Positions 47,451 to 56,319 of a stretch of DNA of 64,000 nt are shown here, in pieces. Below the pieces are notes generated by a model. That model did no database searches, had not been told where the DNA came from, and saw nothing but the letters and a program-made list of their open reading frames with translations. The position numbers and the translations under genes were made by a program. The stretch is from Alitabrizicola rongguiensis. GTDB lineage: Bacteria > Pseudomonadota > Alphaproteobacteria > Rhodobacterales > Rhodobacteraceae. Location: assembly GCF_021491355.1 (NCBI RefSeq), contig NZ_JAKENF010000003.1:248001-312000 (forward strand). Direction: 5' to 3'. Numbering within the stretch: position 1 is the first letter of the stretch; every line of letters starts with the position of its first letter.

Positions 47451-47810
47451 CGTGTTCTCCTGAGGGATTCGTCTAAGGGTCGCCGACTGGCGGCCTCGGG
47501 AGGCGGGGTAAGCTGTCTCGACGAACCATTTGTAAGAGTTTTGTAACAGTTTTATGAAATCGCCCTTCCGGCCGATGAACCGTTTCCGAGACAAAGGAGA
47601 GGATCGGTCTGGTGGCGCCGGTTGGGCGAAGATTGGCGTGTAAAGTAAACTTAGCGGCAAAAAATTCCCGCCGACTTTGCCGGTTCGCATGTATGAATGC
47701 CCGGGAAACCTGCCTTTGGCCGCCGGTAACGGTGACGTCCATCGTTCGAAGACAGGTTTGACGGGGGGGCAATTCGCCCAATTTGATCGAATCTAGAGGG
47801 AGAATCGCTG
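47451..47810. other. Divergent region pstS / sulfatase
   Basis: About 360 bases. The pstS side carries a Pho box (47531-47549). The sulfatase side contains AT-rich stretches (for example TGTAAAGTAAACTTAGCGGC near 47640) suitable for a promoter, but I cannot fix one. Confidence 0.5.
47531..47549 (-). promoter_or_regulatory. pstS: Pho box upstream of pstS
   Basis: On the minus strand CTGTTACAAAACTCTTACA shows two 7-base repeats (CTGTTAC, CTCTTAC) at 11-base spacing, matching the PhoB-binding consensus. A weaker third unit (TTTCATA) precedes it at the same spacing. Confidence 0.8.
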
Positions 47811-50336
47811 ATGATTCCCAATTTTGAACTGCCTCGGCAGCTTACACGGACCGCAGTTGCAGTCCTGCTGCTCGCCTTGGGCGGAGGGATGGCTGCCCAG
47901 GCACAGCAAACCGAAGCGCCCCTTGGTTCGCCCGCTGCAACGCGCGTGCTGGATGGTGGCCAGCTTCCACCGGACCCGCTGCCGTTCGGGGGTGTCATCA
48001 AGGATGGCGCATTGCAGTCCAAGCCGTGGTGGCCGCCGCGCGTGGTGCCTCCGAAGGGCGCGCCGAACGTGCTGCTCATCATCACCGACGATGCCGGCTT
48101 CGGTGTTCCGAGCACCTTTGGCGGGGTCATCCCGACCGAAACGATGGATTCGCTGGCGAAATCCGGCCTGAGCTATACCAACATCCATTCGACGGCGCTT
48201 TGCTCGCCCACCCGCGCCGCGCTCATCACCGGGCGCAACCACCATTCGGCAGGCTTCGGTGTGATTTCCGAACAGTCGACCGGTTATCCGGGCTACAACT
48301 CGATCATCGAGCCCGACAAGGCCACGATCGGGCGGATGCTGCTGGGCAACGGCTACAATACCGCCTGGTTCGGCAAGGACCACAATGTGCCGGCCTTCCA
48401 GGCGTCGCAGGCCGGCCCCTTCGACCAGTGGCCGACCGGCATGGGCTTCCAATACTTCTACGGCTTTGTTGGCGGTGACGCCAACCAGTGGCAGCCGAAC
48501 CTGTTCCGCAACACGACGCAGATCTATCCCTTTGCCGGCAAGCCGGACTGGAACCTCATTACCGGGATGGCGGATGACGCGATCGGCTGGATCAGCGACA
48601 TGCACCAGATCGACCCGTCCAAGCCGTTCTTTGTCAAATATGCCCCCGGCGCCACCCATGCGCCGCACCACCCGACGAAGGAATGGGTCGACAAGATCGA
48701 GGCGATGCACCTCTTCGATGACGGCTACGAGGCTCTGCGCGAGCGCATCTTCGAGAACCAGAAGAAGATGGGCCTTGTGCCACAGGATGCGACGCTAACG
48801 CCCTGGCCTGCGGACATCATCAAGCCCTGGGACCAGTTGACCGCTGACGAGAAGAAACTGTTCATCAAGCAGGTCAACGTCTTTGCCGCCTATGCCGCCT
48901 ATTCCGACCACGAGATCGGACGGGTGATCCAGGCGATCGACGACATTGGACAGCTGGACAACACGCTCATCATCTACATCAACGGTGACAACGGCACGAG
49001 CGCCGAGGGCGGGCCACTCGGCACGCCGAACGAGGTGGCTTTCTTCAACGGCCTGAACAAGATCCCGGCGGAGGAGCAGCTGAAGTGGTATGACGTCTGG
49101 GGCACCGAGCAGACCTACAACCACATGTCGGCGGGCTGGTCGTGGGCCTTCGACACGCCGTTCGACTGGTTCAAGCAGAACGCCTCGCGCCTGGGTGGCA
49201 TCCGCCAGAACATGGTCGTGTCCTGGCCGAACGGCATCAAGGATGCCGGCGGCCGCCGCGACCAGTTCATGCATGTGATCGACGTGGTCCCGACCATTCT
49301 AGAGGCCAGCGGCGTCAAGGCGCCCGAAGTCGTCGACGGCATCAAGCAGGCCCCGATCGAGGGCACGAGCTTTGCCTATACCTTCGACGCCAAGAACGCC
49401 AAGGAACCCAGCCATCACAAGATCCAGTACTTCGAGATGATGGGCCAGTGGGCGCTTTATGACGAGGGCTGGCTCCTGTCGACCAAGGTCAACCGGGCGC
49501 CGTGGGAGGCCTTCGGGCCGGCAAACCCGGATCCGCTGAACAAGCAGGAGTTCCAGCTTTACGATCTGACCAAGGACATGAACCAGACCCACGACATCGC
49601 CGCGGAAAACCCGGAGAAGGTCAAGGAGCTCAAGGCGAAGTTCATGGAAGAGGCGAAGAAGTACGAGGTCTTCCCGATGGATGCCTCGGTCGCTGCCCGC
49701 ATCGTCGCGCCGCGCCCGAACATCACCGCCGGTCGGACCGAGTTCGTCTATACCCGTCCGATGGTCGGCCTGCCGCAGGGTGACTCGCCCGGGCTGCTGA
49801 ACGCCTCCTATACCATCACCGCCGAGATCGAGGTGCCGGAAGGTGCCCCGGCCGAGGGGATGATCCTGACCTCGGGCGGCCGGTTTGGCGGCTATGGCTT
49901 CTACCTGAAGGAGGGCAAGCCGGTCTTCCTGTGGAACCTCGTCGACCTGAAGCGGCAGTCGTGGAATGGCCCCGACGTGCTGACACCCGGCAAGCATACG
50001 GTGGAGTTCGACTTCACCTATGATGGCAAGGGCGCTGAAACGCTGGTCTTCAACGACTTCAGCGGCGTCGGAAAGGGCGGGACTGGTGTGCTCAAGGTCG
50101 ATGGCAAGGAGGTCGTATCGCAGAAGATGGAGCACACGCTGCCGATGATCCTGCAATGGGACGAATCCTTCGACATCGGCTCGGACACGCTGACCGGGGT
50201 GAACGACGCGGATTACCAGCCGCCGTTCCCGCTGACCGCCAAGCTCGACAAGCTGACGCTCAAGATCGACCGTCCGCAGCTGAGCGACGCCGACAAGGCC
50301 GCGCTGGAAGCGGCGATGATGAAGCAGGCCGACTGA
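47811..50336 (+). CDS. Exported arylsulfatase with C-terminal extension
   Basis: An 841-residue sulfatase. It has a signal peptide (about residues 1-31, cleavage near AQAQQ), the N-terminal metal-site block PNVLLIITDDAGFGVPSTFG, and the formylglycine site ALCSPTRAALITGRNH with Cys131. The conserved mid-part YSDHEIGRVIQAIDDIGQLD and INGDNGTSAEGG follows. Beyond the catalytic domain, residues about 640-841 form a beta-rich domain (LNASYTITAEIEVPEGAPAE; PGKHTVEFDFTYDGKGAETL) that resembles a lectin-like sandwich. The sulfate-ester substrate is unknown. The maturase for formylglycine is not in the window. Confidence 0.9.
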   Translation: MIPNFELPRQLTRTAVAVLLLALGGGMAAQAQQTEAPLGSPAATRVLDGGQLPPDPLPFGGVIKDGALQSKPWWPPRVVPPKGAPNVLLIITDDAGFGVPSTFGGVIPTETMDSLAKSGLSYTNIHSTALCSPTRAALITGRNHHSAGFGVISEQSTGYPGYNSIIEPDKATIGRMLLGNGYNTAWFGKDHNVPAFQASQAGPFDQWPTGMGFQYFYGFVGGDANQWQPNLFRNTTQIYPFAGKPDWNLITGMADDAIGWISDMHQIDPSKPFFVKYAPGATHAPHHPTKEWVDKIEAMHLFDDGYEALRERIFENQKKMGLVPQDATLTPWPADIIKPWDQLTADEKKLFIKQVNVFAAYAAYSDHEIGRVIQAIDDIGQLDNTLIIYINGDNGTSAEGGPLGTPNEVAFFNGLNKIPAEEQLKWYDVWGTEQTYNHMSAGWSWAFDTPFDWFKQNASRLGGIRQNMVVSWPNGIKDAGGRRDQFMHVIDVVPTILEASGVKAPEVVDGIKQAPIEGTSFAYTFDAKNAKEPSHHKIQYFEMMGQWALYDEGWLLSTKVNRAPWEAFGPANPDPLNKQEFQLYDLTKDMNQTHDIAAENPEKVKELKAKFMEEAKKYEVFPMDASVAARIVAPRPNITAGRTEFVYTRPMVGLPQGDSPGLLNASYTITAEIEVPEGAPAEGMILTSGGRFGGYGFYLKEGKPVFLWNLVDLKRQSWNGPDVLTPGKHTVEFDFTYDGKGAETLVFNDFSGVGKGGTGVLKVDGKEVVSQKMEHTLPMILQWDESFDIGSDTLTGVNDADYQPPFPLTAKLDKLTLKIDRPQLSDADKAALEAAMMKQAD

Positions 50337-50346
50337 TCCGGCCATA

Positions 50347-50374
50347 GGATGCGCCGCCGTAAGGCGGTGCATCC
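50347..50374 (+). terminator. Stem-loop after the first sulfatase
   Basis: GGATGCGCCGCC pairs with GGCGGTGCATCC around GTAA (one G-T pair). No T-tract follows, so this may stabilise the 3' end rather than terminate. Confidence 0.45.
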
Positions 50375-50500
50375 CGTAGACCTAGTCAAATGAAAGTGGC
50401 GCTTCGCGCGTCAACATGGTTCATGATCGCGCGAAGCGGGCGCCCAGTCTCTCGACGGGCTCCTGGCGTTTGACGGGGGCACAGGGGAGACAATGAGCCG

Positions 50501-52012
50501 ATGACGATGCGAAAGACGATGGGAGCGCTGGCGTTTGTGCTCGCGGGCGGGCTGGCGGGTTCCGGGCTGGCCCAAGATTACAAGATGCAGACGTCGGTCG
50601 CGCCGGGTGTCGCCACGCCCGACACGCTCGAAACGTCGATCGGCACCCTGACGCTGCATGACGGCGTGCCGGACAAGGAAACCGCGGCGAAGGTCCAGGA
50701 CAATCTCGATCGCTCGCGCGCCCTGCAAGCCTTCCTGCTTGGCATTCCGATCGTGAACCAGGCGGGAATGCGCCAGTCACTGGCGCAGTTCGGCCCGGCC
50801 AACAGCACCGACGTGATATGGGAAAACCTCGTTGATCCCCGCACGGTGGAGCTGACGGCCAATGACAACACGATCTACAGCTTCCTCTGGCTCGATACCC
50901 GTGACGGGCCGCTGGTGGTAGAGATACCGCCCAAGGTGCTCGGCTCGATCAATGATTTCTGGTACAAATGGGTGATCGATGTCGGCATCACTGGCCCGGA
51001 CAAGGGCGAGGGCGGCAAATACCTGATCCTGCCGCCCGGCTACGCGGGCGAGGTGCCGGACGGCTATTTCGTGGTGCGCCCCGCGACCTATGGCATGTGG
51101 ACGTTCTTCCGCGCCTTCCTTGTGGATGGCAAGACCGGCCCGGCTGTTGAAGGCGTGAAGAACAATCTGAAGATCTATCCTCTGGCGCAGAAGGACAATC
51201 CGACGCCGGCAAAGCTGGTGAATGCCTCGGGTGTCCCGTCGAACTTCGTCTTTCCGACCGACTTCACCTTCTGGGAGTTGCTGAACCAGGTCATTCAGGA
51301 AGAGCCGCCCGAAGGGTCCGACCCGACGACGCTTGGCCTCTTCGCCTCGATCGGCATCGAGAAGGGCAAGCCTTTCGCGCCGGACGAGAGGATGAAGTCG
51401 ATCCTGACCGATGCCGCGATGATTGGCAGCGTCACCGCCCGGTCGCTCGCCTTCAATCTGAAGTCGCGCACCGGATACTATTATCCCGACAGCACCAGCA
51501 ACTGGCGCCTGCCGTTCTTCGGTGGCTACAAGTTCCAGTCGCAGCCGGGTGTCGCGAACCTCGACGGCGCAGCCTTCTACTACTTCTTCGCCACGGGCGT
51601 GACGCCGGCGATGGAACAGAAGATGGTCGGCAAGGGGTCGCAATACCCGTGGACGGCGCTCGACGCCCAGGGCAACCCCTTCGACGGCGGCAAGACCTAC
51701 CGGTTGCACCTGCCGCCGAACGTGCCGGTCGCGGATTTCTGGTCGGTCATCGTCTATGACACGCAGACCCGCTCGATGCTGCAGACCAACCAGCCCGCCC
51801 CGAGCGTTTCGAGCCAGAACAAGGACATCCAGACCAATGCCGACGGGTCGGTCGATGTCTATTTCGGCCCCGTCGCGCCAAAGGGCATGGAGAGCAACTG
51901 GATCGAGACCATTCCCGGCAAGAGCTGGTTCATGATCCTGCGGCTTTACGGACCCCTCGAGCCCTGGTTCGACCAGAGCTGGCGTCCGGGCGAAATTACC
52001 CTGGTCGACTAG
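50501..52012 (+). CDS. Exported DUF1254/DUF1214 protein
   Basis: A 503-residue protein with a signal peptide (cleavage near GLAQD, residue 25). The DUF1254 part includes TIYSFLWLDTRDGPLVVEIP, ILPPGYAGEVPDGYFVVRPA and TYGMWTFFRAF; the C-terminal DUF1214 part includes TYRLHLPPNVPVADFWSVIV and LRLYGPLEPWFDQSWRPGEI. The biochemical role of the family is unknown. Placement between two sulfatases of the same compartment suggests a linked task in use of sulfated compounds, but this is inference. Confidence 0.88.
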   Translation: MTMRKTMGALAFVLAGGLAGSGLAQDYKMQTSVAPGVATPDTLETSIGTLTLHDGVPDKETAAKVQDNLDRSRALQAFLLGIPIVNQAGMRQSLAQFGPANSTDVIWENLVDPRTVELTANDNTIYSFLWLDTRDGPLVVEIPPKVLGSINDFWYKWVIDVGITGPDKGEGGKYLILPPGYAGEVPDGYFVVRPATYGMWTFFRAFLVDGKTGPAVEGVKNNLKIYPLAQKDNPTPAKLVNASGVPSNFVFPTDFTFWELLNQVIQEEPPEGSDPTTLGLFASIGIEKGKPFAPDERMKSILTDAAMIGSVTARSLAFNLKSRTGYYYPDSTSNWRLPFFGGYKFQSQPGVANLDGAAFYYFFATGVTPAMEQKMVGKGSQYPWTALDAQGNPFDGGKTYRLHLPPNVPVADFWSVIVYDTQTRSMLQTNQPAPSVSSQNKDIQTNADGSVDVYFGPVAPKGMESNWIETIPGKSWFMILRLYGPLEPWFDQSWRPGEITLVD

Positions 52013-52034
52013 CCTGCATCCCCCGCCGAAAAGA

Positions 52035-52063
52035 CCAAGGGCCCGCGGCTAGCGGGCCCTTGG
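52035..52063. terminator. Bidirectional terminator
   Basis: A perfect 12-bp stem CCAAGGGCCCGC / GCGGGCCCTTGG with a 5-base loop lies between the convergent DUF1254 and second sulfatase genes. AAAAG before and GCATATT after give weak U-tracts either way. Confidence 0.65.
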
Positions 52064-52099
52064 CATATTGGGGCAGGGGACCAGAGGGGCGGCCTTGCC

Positions 52100-53779
52100 T
52101 CAGTTGCCGGTCGGCAGGGTCAGGTCAATCCCGTCCTTGGCGAGCTGGTCGCGCACCCAAGAGAACTTCTGATAGTTGGAGATCGTGATCGGGCCGGTGT
52201 AAGTCGCGCTTTGCAGCTTGCGCGGCGGGTGGTCGACATAGGTCTTCATCAGGTTGTTGATCGACTGGCTGATAGTGACCATCGCCCAAGTGTGCTCGGT
52301 GAAGTTGTTCATGAAGATGTCGTAACGTTCCTGCGGATCGGCCCAGAGGTCAAAAATCTGCGGGGCAGTGGCCACGTACTTCTCCGGCCCTTTCCAGCCG
52401 AGGTTGCTGTCCACCGCCAGTCCCCCGGTCTGCGCACCGTCATCTCCGCGCAGGTTGAACACGGCCTTAAGATGGCCGACCCGCGCGGCGCCGGGCGAGA
52501 GCTCGTCCTCGGTGAAGTAGAACCACTCGTTGCGCGGCGACGGACCCGATCCGGTCAGCACCGGGGTCATGTCATAGCTGTCGAAGATGATCGGCTTGTC
52601 TTCCCGGTCCTTTGTCGGCAGTGGGACACCGGCGACCGAGGCAAAGGTGGCCATCAGGTCCAGCCCGCCGATGATTTCGTGGTTCTTGACGTCAGGCGGC
52701 GTGTGGCCCGGCCAGACAGCAATCGCCGGAACCCGGTTGCCACCTTCGCGCACAGTGCCCTTGGTGCCGCGGAACGGCGTGTAGCCGGCATCGGGATAGA
52801 CATCCTGCCAGGCTCCGTTGTCGGTGGTGTAGAAGATCAGGGTATTCTGGTCCTGACCGGTCTTCTTAAGCTCTTCGAGGATGCGGCCGATGCGGGTGTC
52901 AAGCTCGACGATGGAGTCGGCGTATTTCGACTTCGCCGGAGATTTCAGCTGGAACTCTGGCGCCGGCAGGTTCGGCTGATGCACCTTCATGAAGTTGACG
53001 TTGATGAAGAAGGGCGTATCGGGGGTTTCGGCAGCCTTGTCGAGGAACTCGATGGCGGCCTTTTCGACATACCCGTCGAAGAAGGGGATGCCGACGACGC
53101 CATCGGGATAGTTCACCCCATCGATGGTGATGTTCTCGCCCGGCTTGTCGACATACTGGCCGTTGATCTTGAAGTCTTCCTTGGCCTTTTCACCAGCCTT
53201 GCCCGACAGCGCGCCGATGGTCACCTTGTTGAACATGTCGCGCAGTGCCGGGTCCATGTCGGGGAACCAGGTCGGATCGCCGTAGGTATAGGCGTTGAGG
53301 TGATAGAGCCCGACATATTTCATCTCGTCATAGCCCTGCGCGTTCGGCAGCGCGTAGTCTGCCTCGCCCAGGTGCCACTTGCCGGTGAAATAGGTCTCGT
53401 AGCCACCCTGCTTCAGCACAGAGGCCAGCGTCCATTCCGCTGCCGGCAGGCCGCCACCCTGGCCCTGGAAAGCCACCGTGGTCATGCCCGAGCGGTTGGG
53501 GATGCGACCGGTCTGCATCGCGGCGCGACCGGGCGTGCAGGAGGGCTGGGCGTAGAACGAGAAGAAGGTCATCCCTTCCTTGGCCAGCTTGTCGATGTTC
53601 GGCGTGGGCATGCCGCGGCCTTCGCCGCCGCCATAGGGGCCGAGATCACCGTAACCGGTGTCGTCGGACACGATGAAAAGGATGTTGGGTTTCTTGTCCT
53701 GTGCTTCAGCTGCGTGGCCAAGGGCCATCGCGCCGGCGGCCACAAGGACCAAGGAAAGCATCCGTCTTGGGCTAAACAT
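52100..53779 (-). CDS. Exported arylsulfatase
   Basis: A 559-residue sulfatase with a signal peptide (cleavage near AEAQD, residue 27). Metal-site block KPNILFIVSDDTGYGDLGPY; formylglycine motif SCTPGRAAMQTGR with Cys81; FTGKWHLGEADYALP and TTDNGAWQDVYPDAGYTPFR are family landmarks. It is shorter than the first sulfatase and lacks the C-terminal beta domain. The two share only the sulfatase core, so they probably act on different sulfate esters. Confidence 0.92.
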   Translation of the reverse strand: MFSPRRMLSLVLVAAGAMALGHAAEAQDKKPNILFIVSDDTGYGDLGPYGGGEGRGMPTPNIDKLAKEGMTFFSFYAQPSCTPGRAAMQTGRIPNRSGMTTVAFQGQGGGLPAAEWTLASVLKQGGYETYFTGKWHLGEADYALPNAQGYDEMKYVGLYHLNAYTYGDPTWFPDMDPALRDMFNKVTIGALSGKAGEKAKEDFKINGQYVDKPGENITIDGVNYPDGVVGIPFFDGYVEKAAIEFLDKAAETPDTPFFINVNFMKVHQPNLPAPEFQLKSPAKSKYADSIVELDTRIGRILEELKKTGQDQNTLIFYTTDNGAWQDVYPDAGYTPFRGTKGTVREGGNRVPAIAVWPGHTPPDVKNHEIIGGLDLMATFASVAGVPLPTKDREDKPIIFDSYDMTPVLTGSGPSPRNEWFYFTEDELSPGAARVGHLKAVFNLRGDDGAQTGGLAVDSNLGWKGPEKYVATAPQIFDLWADPQERYDIFMNNFTEHTWAMVTISQSINNLMKTYVDHPPRKLQSATYTGPITISNYQKFSWVRDQLAKDGIDLTLPTGN

Positions 53780-53961
53780 ATCAGACTCCAGTCAATTGTC
53801 TCCTCCACCGCGCAGGGCCCGCAAATACTAGGTCCCGCCGATGACTGGTTTCATAGTACCCGATGTCTGACCTCCGATTCGGACGCAGTGTTCGGGCCTT
53901 AAGCCTATCACGGGACCGGCAGTGCGGGTGTGGGTTTTGCTGCCGCGGTGGCCCTTCGAGA

Positions 53962-54921
53962 CTAGCCCAGAGCCCAGTCGAGAAATGGTCCATTTGGCAC
54001 AATGCGCAGCGGATTGAGGGCCTTGACGGAGTAATAACCGCGCTTGATGTGATCGAGGTTGACCGTCTCGCGGATGCCCGGGATCGCGATCACGCGGTGC
54101 AGATAGGCGTTCAGGCCAGCATAATCGACGATCCGGCGCAGGTTGCACTTGAACAGGCCATGATAGGCGGCATCGAAGCGTACCAGCGTCACAAAAAGGC
54201 GGATGTCGGTCTCGGTGAAACGGTCGCCGAACAGGAAACGCCGGCCATCGGACAACCGCTCCTCCAATTCGTCGAGCATGGCGAAGACCTCGGCAAAGGC
54301 CTCGTCATAGGCAATTTGCGTCGTGGCGAAGCCCGCGCGATAGACCCCGTTGTTCAACCGCGGATAGATGCGATCGTTCAGGGCGTCGATCGCCTCGGCC
54401 AGGTCGGTCGGGCGCAGGTCATAGTCCGGGCGGGCGAGGGGACCGAAGCCGGTGTCGAACATGCGCAGGATGTCCGCCGACTCGTTGCTGACGATGGTGC
54501 CGCGCTGCTTGTCCCAGAGCACCGGGACAGTGGCCCGGCCGGTGAAGGTCGGCTCGGCCCGCGTATACAACTCGTGCAGCCAGGTTGCGCCGTTCAGTTC
54601 GTCGCGGTTCGAGCCGGGATAGTCGCCGAAGCGCCAGCCCTGGTCAGTCAGTGCCGGCTCGACGACTGAAAGGGATACCGCCTCCTCCAGCCCCTTGAGC
54701 TTGCGCGCGATCAGGGTGCGCGACGCCCAGGGACAGATCAGCGCGACGTAGAGGTGATAGCGCCCCGCCTCGGCCTTGAATCCGGCCTCACCGGTCGGGC
54801 CGGCGCTTCCGTCGGGCGTCACCCAGTTGCGGAACGACGAGATCTGGCGAACGAAGCCGCCCTTATCGTCCTTGGCCTGGACGGGTTGCCAGTCCTCGGC
54901 CCACTTGCCGTTCACAAGCAT
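53962..54921 (-). CDS. Glutathionyl-hydroquinone reductase (Xi-class GST)
   Basis: A 319-residue cytoplasmic enzyme that removes glutathione from glutathionyl-hydroquinones. The hallmark is the active-site Cys63 in CPWASRTLIARKLKG, with the long N-terminal part (SSFRNWVTPDG) and GRYHLYVALICPWA. The C-terminal domain has RFLFGDRFTETDIRLFVTLV and FDAAYHGLFKCNLRRI, both typical. It lies directly after the VOC gene, so the genes probably act together on quinones. Confidence 0.92.
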   Translation of the reverse strand: MLVNGKWAEDWQPVQAKDDKGGFVRQISSFRNWVTPDGSAGPTGEAGFKAEAGRYHLYVALICPWASRTLIARKLKGLEEAVSLSVVEPALTDQGWRFGDYPGSNRDELNGATWLHELYTRAEPTFTGRATVPVLWDKQRGTIVSNESADILRMFDTGFGPLARPDYDLRPTDLAEAIDALNDRIYPRLNNGVYRAGFATTQIAYDEAFAEVFAMLDELEERLSDGRRFLFGDRFTETDIRLFVTLVRFDAAYHGLFKCNLRRIVDYAGLNAYLHRVIAIPGIRETVNLDHIKRGYYSVKALNPLRIVPNGPFLDWALG

Positions 54922-54922
54922 T

Positions 54923-55735
54923 TCAGGCGGCCTTCCGGGTGATGGTCAGCTGCGTCCCCCAGGGATCGGTCGGGGTCGGCGTGCCAGTCTGGCCAACCAG
55001 CGCGTCATAGGAGGGGGCATCGGCCAGAAGTTCCAGATCGGCAAGGCCGGTCGAAGGGTAGCTCCGCTGCCCGGCCCCGCGCGATTGCCAGACATTGGCG
55101 CCGAGATGGTGGTGATAGCCGCCGCTGCTCATGAACGAGGCGCCGGGGTAATGGGCCTTGATGTCGAATCCGAGGGTGTCGTGGTAGAAGGCTTCGGCCT
55201 CAGGGACATTGCCGACCTGCAGGTGGACATGGCCGACGACAGTGCCGTCCGGCGCGCCCGTCCAGGGGGCACGGGCGGCAGCGAACAGGCTGTCGATATC
55301 GAGGTGCTCGGTCGCCATCTTGATCTGACCGTTCTCGGTGGTCCAGCTCTCCCGCGGGCGGTCGGAATAGACCTCGATGCCGTTGCCTTCCGGGTCGTCG
55401 AGATAGATCGCCTCGCTGACCAGATGGTCCGAGGCGCCGGAGACGGGCAGGCGCTTGTCAGCCATGTGGCGCAGCCAGGCGCCGAGGTCTTCGCGCGACG
55501 GCAGGAGGAAGGCTGTGTGGAACAGCCCGGCCTCGCGCCGTGAGCGGACCCGGGCCGCGCGGTCGCCGCGCAGCTCGAGCAGGGGTTTGCCCCCGGCGCC
55601 CAGCACGACCACCTCGCCATCCGCGCTGAGCGTCTCGAAACCGAGAAGTGCGCGGTAGAAGTCGGCGACTCGACCGAGATCGTTCACCGTCAGGGCGACA
55701 CGGCCGATTTCGACGGGGGCGCTGCTGGTGGACAT
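54923..55735 (-). CDS. VOC-family ring-cleavage dioxygenase-like protein
   Basis: A 270-residue protein with two glyoxalase/VOC modules. The first has VALTVNDLGRVADFYRALLG, AGLFHTAFLLPSREDLGAWL and DPEGNGIEVYSDRPRESW; the second has VGHVHLQVGNVPEAEAFYHD, GGYHHHLGANVW. The metal ligands (His, His, Glu) fit CatE/MhqE-like extradiol enzymes, which open hydroquinone or catechol rings. One base separates its stop from the next gene's start. The exact substrate is not shown. Confidence 0.85.
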   Translation of the reverse strand: MSTSSAPVEIGRVALTVNDLGRVADFYRALLGFETLSADGEVVVLGAGGKPLLELRGDRAARVRSRREAGLFHTAFLLPSREDLGAWLRHMADKRLPVSGASDHLVSEAIYLDDPEGNGIEVYSDRPRESWTTENGQIKMATEHLDIDSLFAAARAPWTGAPDGTVVGHVHLQVGNVPEAEAFYHDTLGFDIKAHYPGASFMSSGGYHHHLGANVWQSRGAGQRSYPSTGLADLELLADAPSYDALVGQTGTPTPTDPWGTQLTITRKAA

Positions 55736-55773
55736 GATGGGCTCCTTTCAGGGGCTGGTCCGAGGGCGGCCGG

Positions 55774-56196
55774 TCAGGCCGATTTCTTGCCGATGCTGTA
55801 GGCGCCGTCACCCAGAAGCGCCGTCGCGATCAGGGTGATCGCCCAGAAGGCCGGGTATTCCCAACCGCCGTTCGGGTTCATGAAGAAGAAGCCGGCAGCG
55901 TAGTGAACGGTGACGATGGTGCCGAGCAGCAGGACGGCCAGGATTGGCGCGACGATGCGCACCTTGTAGCCGACGATCAGCGCGATGGCGCCCACCACTT
56001 CGATCAGGATCACCAGGTAGGCGAGCGGGCCGGGCAGGCCGATCGACTGGAAGAAGCCAGCGGTTCCGGCGGGGGTAAAGACAAAGATCTTCAACCCGGC
56101 ATGAAGCAGGAACAGAACGCCAGATGTCACACGAAGAACGAAGGCCGCCAGATCGGCGGTGGAATTGGCCGGGGCGGAAGAAACGGAAGCGGTCAT
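55774..56196 (-). CDS. DoxX-family membrane protein
   Basis: A 140-residue protein with four membrane helices (AAFVLRVTSGVLFLLHAGLK; AYLVILIEVVGAIALIVGYK; ILAVLLLGTIVTVHYAAGFF; WAITLIATALLGDGAYSIGK). In several bacteria DoxX proteins accompany quinone-responsive VOC and reductase genes. It lies between the LysR gene and the VOC gene, all on one strand. Confidence 0.88.
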   Translation of the reverse strand: MTASVSSAPANSTADLAAFVLRVTSGVLFLLHAGLKIFVFTPAGTAGFFQSIGLPGPLAYLVILIEVVGAIALIVGYKVRIVAPILAVLLLGTIVTVHYAAGFFFMNPNGGWEYPAFWAITLIATALLGDGAYSIGKKSA

Positions 56197-56319
56197 GGAT
56201 CAGATCCCTAGTTGCGATACTGCCCCGAAGGTTCACTGGGCATGCCGCCTAGATGCCTCTTGCTAGCCTGAATGATAATGTGGCCATCCGGAAGAACATT
56301 CCTTCCATATCGGAACGGA

